DNA from: CAXMQS01 sp964195995
GTDB lineage: Bacteria; Actinomycetota; Acidimicrobiia; Spongiisociales; JAOTWH01
DNA length: 64,000 bases
Assembly (NCBI GenBank): GCA_964195995.1
Contig: CAXMQS010000094.1
Location: 62,001-126,000 of the forward strand
Direction of reading: 5' to 3'
Both the position numbers and the translations under genes were made by a program. The notes under the pieces were generated by a model, which saw only the letters and a list, made by a program, of their open reading frames with translations, had not been told where the DNA came from and made no database searches. Shown here piece after piece: positions 61,156 to 64,000 of this stretch; position 1 is the first letter of the stretch; each line of letters starts with the position of its first letter.

Positions 61156-61898
61156 GTCGTGTCCTTCGACACCGCAAGGGCCGCCCCTACGATCCCGGCG
61201 TCGTTGCCGAGAGTGGCGGCGGCCACCGGCGTGGCGGTGCGGAGGCTCTCGCAGAAACTCTGAAACTCGGCGCTGATTCCGCCGCCGATGATGAACAGAT
61301 CCGGCCACATGAGCCGCTCCAGCTCTTTGACGAAGGCAAGGACGTGACCGGTCCATTGCGTCCAGTCCAGGTCGTTCTGCTCCTTCGCCCTCGTCGAGGC
61401 GAGTCGTTCGGCTTCGGTTCCGTCCATCAGCAAGTGGCCGAACTCGGTGTTGGGTACAAGGATCCCGTCAACGAACATGGCTGTGCCGATACCGGTTCCG
61501 AGGGTGACCATCACCACGACGCCCGGCTGACCTGCTCCCGCCCCGAACCGGATCTCGGCGAGCCCGGCGGCATCGGCATCGTTGATCACCTTGACCGTGC
61601 GCCCGCCGAGGGTGTCGGAGGACAATGTGGCGGCATCGGTGCCGATCCACGCAGGGTCTAGGTTGGCGGCGGTACCGATGACACCGTGCCGGACCACCCC
61701 GGGGAAGCCACACCCAACGGGACCGCCGGCATCGAAACGACCGGCAAGCTCGGCAACGATCGACGCCACAGCAGCTGGTGTCGCCGGTTGCGGCGTTGCC
61801 AGTCGTTGGCGCTTGGCTACCAGCACCCCATTTTCGAGATCGACCGGGGCTGCTTTGATCCCGGTGCCACCGATATCAACTCCCAACCGGATCGTCAT
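61152..61898 (-). CDS. ppgK: polyphosphate glucokinase
   Basis: A 248-residue ROK-fold kinase: LGVDIGGTGIKAAPV, GFPGVVRHGVIGTAAN, NDADAAGLAE, and TLGTGIGTAMFVDGILVPNTEFGHL, where the LVPNTEFGHL end is specific to polyphosphate-type actinobacterial glucokinases. It makes glucose 6-phosphate from glucose using polyphosphate or ATP. The ATG at 61898 overlaps the pgi stop by 4 bases. The gene pairs with pgi and zwf. Confidence 0.92.
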   Translation of the reverse strand: MTIRLGVDIGGTGIKAAPVDLENGVLVAKRQRLATPQPATPAAVASIVAELAGRFDAGGPVGCGFPGVVRHGVIGTAANLDPAWIGTDAATLSSDTLGGRTVKVINDADAAGLAEIRFGAGAGQPGVVVMVTLGTGIGTAMFVDGILVPNTEFGHLLMDGTEAERLASTRAKEQNDLDWTQWTGHVLAFVKELERLMWPDLFIIGGGISAEFQSFCESLRTATPVAAATLGNDAGIVGAALAVSKDTT

Positions 61899-63523
61899 GG
61901 TCGTCCGCGTTGTCGGCGGTAATAGGCGATAAGGCTGTTGGTTGACGAATCGTGGGCCAGCTCCGGCTGAGTATCGGCAGCCACTTCGCCGACGATGGTG
62001 GTGGCAAGCGCTTTGCCCAGCTCGACTCCCCACTGGTCAAACGAGTTGATCCCCCACAGCACGCCCTGAGTGAAGACCTTGTGCTCGTAAAGAGCGACGA
62101 GCTGACCCAGGACAGACGGGGTTAGCTTCGGAGCGAGGATCACTGAAGTTGGTCGATTGCCGGGGAAGGTGCGGTGCGGGACCAGCTCGGGGGCGACACC
62201 GTCCGCGGCCACCTCGTCGGAGGTCTTCCCGAAGGCGAGTGCCTCTGCCTGCGCGAAGAGGTTTCCGATCAACACGTCGTGCTGGCCGCCGAAATCGGCG
62301 CTCGGCTCAATGAACCCGATCAGGTCGGCGGGCACAACGGTGGTGCCCTGGTGCAGCAGCTGATAGAAGGCGTGCTGTCCGTTGGTCCCCGGCTCGCCCC
62401 ACACGATGGGCCCGGTGTCCCCCACCACCGGCGTCCCGTCGAGCCGCACCCGCTTGCCGTTGGACTCCATGTCGAGCTGCTGCAGGTAGGCGGCGAACCG
62501 GCCGAGATCCTGGCTGTATGGCAGCACGGCGTAGGTCGGATGGCCGAGGATGTTGCGATACCAGACACCGATGAGCCCCAGTAACGCCGGGACGTTTTGC
62601 TCCAGTGGGGTGCTTCGAAAGTGGTTATCGATGGTTCGGAACCCCGCCAGCATCTCCCGGAAGGCGGGCGGGCCGACGGTGATCATCAGGCTGAGGCCGA
62701 TCGCCGAGCCCATCGAGTAGCGACCGCCCACCCAATCCCAGAAGCCGAACATGTTGGCAGTGTCGATCCCGAACTTCGCCACCTCTGCGGCGTTGGTTGA
62801 TACAGCCACGAAGTGGGTAGCGACTGCCCCCTCATCGCCGAGCCGATCGATCAGCCACGCCCGGGCGGTGCCGGCATTAGAGAGCGTCTCTTGCGTCGTG
62901 AAAGTCTTTGAAGCGACAATGAACAACGTTGTTTCCGGATCGACCTTGTCGAGCACTGAAGCCATTGCCGCCGGGTCGACGTTGGACACGAAGTGGGCCT
63001 CGAGATCCGAATGGACATAGGCGCGCAGCGCTCGGTACGCCATCGCGGGACCCAGATCCGAGCCGCCGATCCCGATGTTCACCACATGGCGGATCCGTTG
63101 TCCGGTGTAGCCGTGCCAATCGCCTGTCCGGACCCGTTCCGCGAACTCGGCCATGCGGTCGAGAACCTCCTCGATGTCGGCGGTGACAGCCTTGCCGTCG
63201 ACTCTGAATTCGTCGCCGGGCCCGGCTCGCAGAGCCGTGTGCAGAACGGCCCGGTCCTCGGTGACGTTGATGTGTTCGCCACCGAACATGGCTTCGATGC
63301 GCTCCGGGAGGTCGGCTTGTCGCGCTGCGGTCACGAGTGCCGTGACGATCTCGTCGTTCACCAGATGCTTCGAGAGGTCGACGCGCAGGTCTCCGGCACT
63401 AAAGGTCAGACGCTCAGCACGGCCGGGATCGTCCGCAAATACTTGGCGCAGATCGATCTGTCCGTGGCCTTTGTTGAGGCCTTCGAGGGCAGCCCAATCC
63501 GGGGCGGTTCCGTTGGATGTCAT
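61895..63523 (-). CDS. pgi: glucose-6-phosphate isomerase
   Basis: A 542-residue isomerase with both family signatures: NIGIGGSDLGPAMAYRAL, FVSNVDPAAMA, ASKTFTTQETLSNA, DWVGGRYSMGSAIGLSLM, QLDMESNGKRV and GEPGTNGQHAFYQLLHQG (key Glu-His), and NSFDQWGVELGKALA. It interconverts glucose 6-phosphate and fructose 6-phosphate. The ATG at 63523 with GGAGGGAAACC upstream is preferred; the open frame further up to 63772 lies over zwf. It is 31 bases after the zwf stop. Confidence 0.95.
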   Translation of the reverse strand: MTSNGTAPDWAALEGLNKGHGQIDLRQVFADDPGRAERLTFSAGDLRVDLSKHLVNDEIVTALVTAARQADLPERIEAMFGGEHINVTEDRAVLHTALRAGPGDEFRVDGKAVTADIEEVLDRMAEFAERVRTGDWHGYTGQRIRHVVNIGIGGSDLGPAMAYRALRAYVHSDLEAHFVSNVDPAAMASVLDKVDPETTLFIVASKTFTTQETLSNAGTARAWLIDRLGDEGAVATHFVAVSTNAAEVAKFGIDTANMFGFWDWVGGRYSMGSAIGLSLMITVGPPAFREMLAGFRTIDNHFRSTPLEQNVPALLGLIGVWYRNILGHPTYAVLPYSQDLGRFAAYLQQLDMESNGKRVRLDGTPVVGDTGPIVWGEPGTNGQHAFYQLLHQGTTVVPADLIGFIEPSADFGGQHDVLIGNLFAQAEALAFGKTSDEVAADGVAPELVPHRTFPGNRPTSVILAPKLTPSVLGQLVALYEHKVFTQGVLWGINSFDQWGVELGKALATTIVGEVAADTQPELAHDSSTNSLIAYYRRQRGRP

Positions 63524-63554
63524 GGTTTCCCTCCAGATCGGGCCTGCGGTGTGC

Positions 63555-64000
63555 TCATGTAGTCGCCCACGACCAGTCGTCGCCAAGCAGGGCATCGGCC
63601 TCGGCGGGCCCCTGACTCCCCCTGGCGTAAGAGAGCACTGGGCGGCGGTCGGTAAGCACTCGATCAACGATCCGCCAAGCCGCCATGACCCCATCCTGGC
63701 GTGCGAAGAGGCCGGGGTCGCCACGTAACGCATCGCCGATGAGGCGATCGTAGGCGTCGCGGCCGGTGGCACGGTCGTGCTGGAGGTGCAGTTCGATCGG
63801 ACCGCTCACCATGGCCGATCCTGGGATCTTGGCTTGCATCGACACGGTGATCTCCTCGGCGGGCTTGGTGCGGAAGGTCATCCGGTTGGGACCCGGCCGC
63901 GAATCGGCGTCTGCGAAGAGGGGCCGCGGCGGCCGAGCGAACTCGACCACGGCCTCGGTGACCGTAGAGGCCAGCCCTTTGCCGGCTCGGATGATCCACG
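63555..64000 (-). CDS. zwf: glucose-6-phosphate 1-dehydrogenase, C-terminal part
   Basis: The C-terminal 148 codons of Zwf; the rest lies beyond the right edge. The visible part runs from IRAGKGLA (substrate-anchoring region) through EFARPPRPLF, NRMTFRTKPAEEITVSMQAKIPG, GRDAYDRLIGDALRGDPGLFARQDGVMAAWRIVD and ends SWATT. These match the C-terminal domain of the NADP enzyme that opens the oxidative pentose phosphate pathway. Forms an operon with pgi and ppgK downstream. Confidence 0.92.
   Translation of the reverse strand, partial: WIIRAGKGLASTVTEAVVEFARPPRPLFADADSRPGPNRMTFRTKPAEEITVSMQAKIPGSAMVSGPIELHLQHDRATGRDAYDRLIGDALRGDPGLFARQDGVMAAWRIVDRVLTDRRPVLSYARGSQGPAEADALLGDDWSWATT

Noticed and set aside
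61156..61356. N-terminal extension of the membrane-hotdog fusion
   Set aside because: Arg-rich sequence over the ppgK gene; the GTG at 61155 with GTGA coupling is the natural start.
1..64000. CRISPR arrays, rRNA, tRNA, insertion sequences, riboswitches
   Set aside because: Looked for repeated spacers, transposase motifs, cloverleaf signals and long inverted ends; nothing convincing was seen by eye.

Overview
The window is GC-rich, densely coded DNA with many GTG starts and short gene overlaps. The gene content points to an uncultured actinobacterium, possibly Acidimicrobiia-like. It has ergothioneine genes egtA-B-C-D, a polyphosphate-type glucokinase, an ArfA-like OmpA protein, a deazaflavin-type nitroreductase, heme A synthase and many SDR and CaiB/CitE-type catabolic enzymes. 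The taxonomic guess is inference only; there is no rRNA or tRNA in the window to anchor it. No gap between genes exceeds about 210 bases, and I saw no insertion sequence, CRISPR array or phage gene.

Layout. 1-9712 (mostly minus): a GT4-GT2 double glycosyltransferase cut by the left edge, a small coiled-coil membrane protein with an OmpA-domain protein, a Na+/H+ antiporter, a flavodoxin-like protein (plus), a beta-propeller lipoprotein, and an aspartoacylase-like/RimK-like ligase pair. 9768-19989 (plus): a DUF2237 protein, an AhpD-like protein with an in-frame UGA at its catalytic cysteine (candidate selenoprotein), RecQ, the threonine-to-glycine pair kbl-tdh, a dimethylglycine-dehydrogenase-like flavoprotein, an SDR and an FG-GAP lipoprotein. 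19986-29848: a pentose locus with a ribose/xylose-type ABC transporter, two Gfo/Idh oxidoreductases, an aldose epimerase, a GlcG-like protein, xylA and xylB.

29876-41369: a tightly packed catabolic cluster. On the minus strand it runs lactonase (SMP-30), muconolactone-isomerase-like protein, SDR, enolase-superfamily enzyme, VOC protein, CaiB CoA-transferase, 2-oxoacid dehydrogenase E1 alpha and beta, CitE-like lyase and SDR. Divergent from it are a free-standing lipoyl domain and another SDR, followed by gluconokinase and a LarA-like racemase. It reads like a sugar-acid or lactone pathway feeding a 2-oxoacid into CoA metabolism; the substrate is unknown.

41427-54672: mixed genes, including rhodanese, methyltransferase, nitronate monooxygenase, CtaA, a flippase-like protein, a CcdA-TlpA-DUF3179 triple fusion, a two-component system whose response regulator carries a frameshift, and a PAP2 phosphatase. 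54683-59859: a lipoprotein with an in-frame UGA and the ergothioneine operon without egtE. 59980-64000: a membrane-hotdog fusion protein, then ppgK, pgi and the 3' end of zwf, forming a glucose-6-phosphate operon.

The most notable item is the AhpD-like protein at 10158-11090. The UGA sits exactly at the second cysteine of CxxC, the glutamate and histidine partners have the spacing of AhpD, and a plausible bacterial SECIS hairpin follows.
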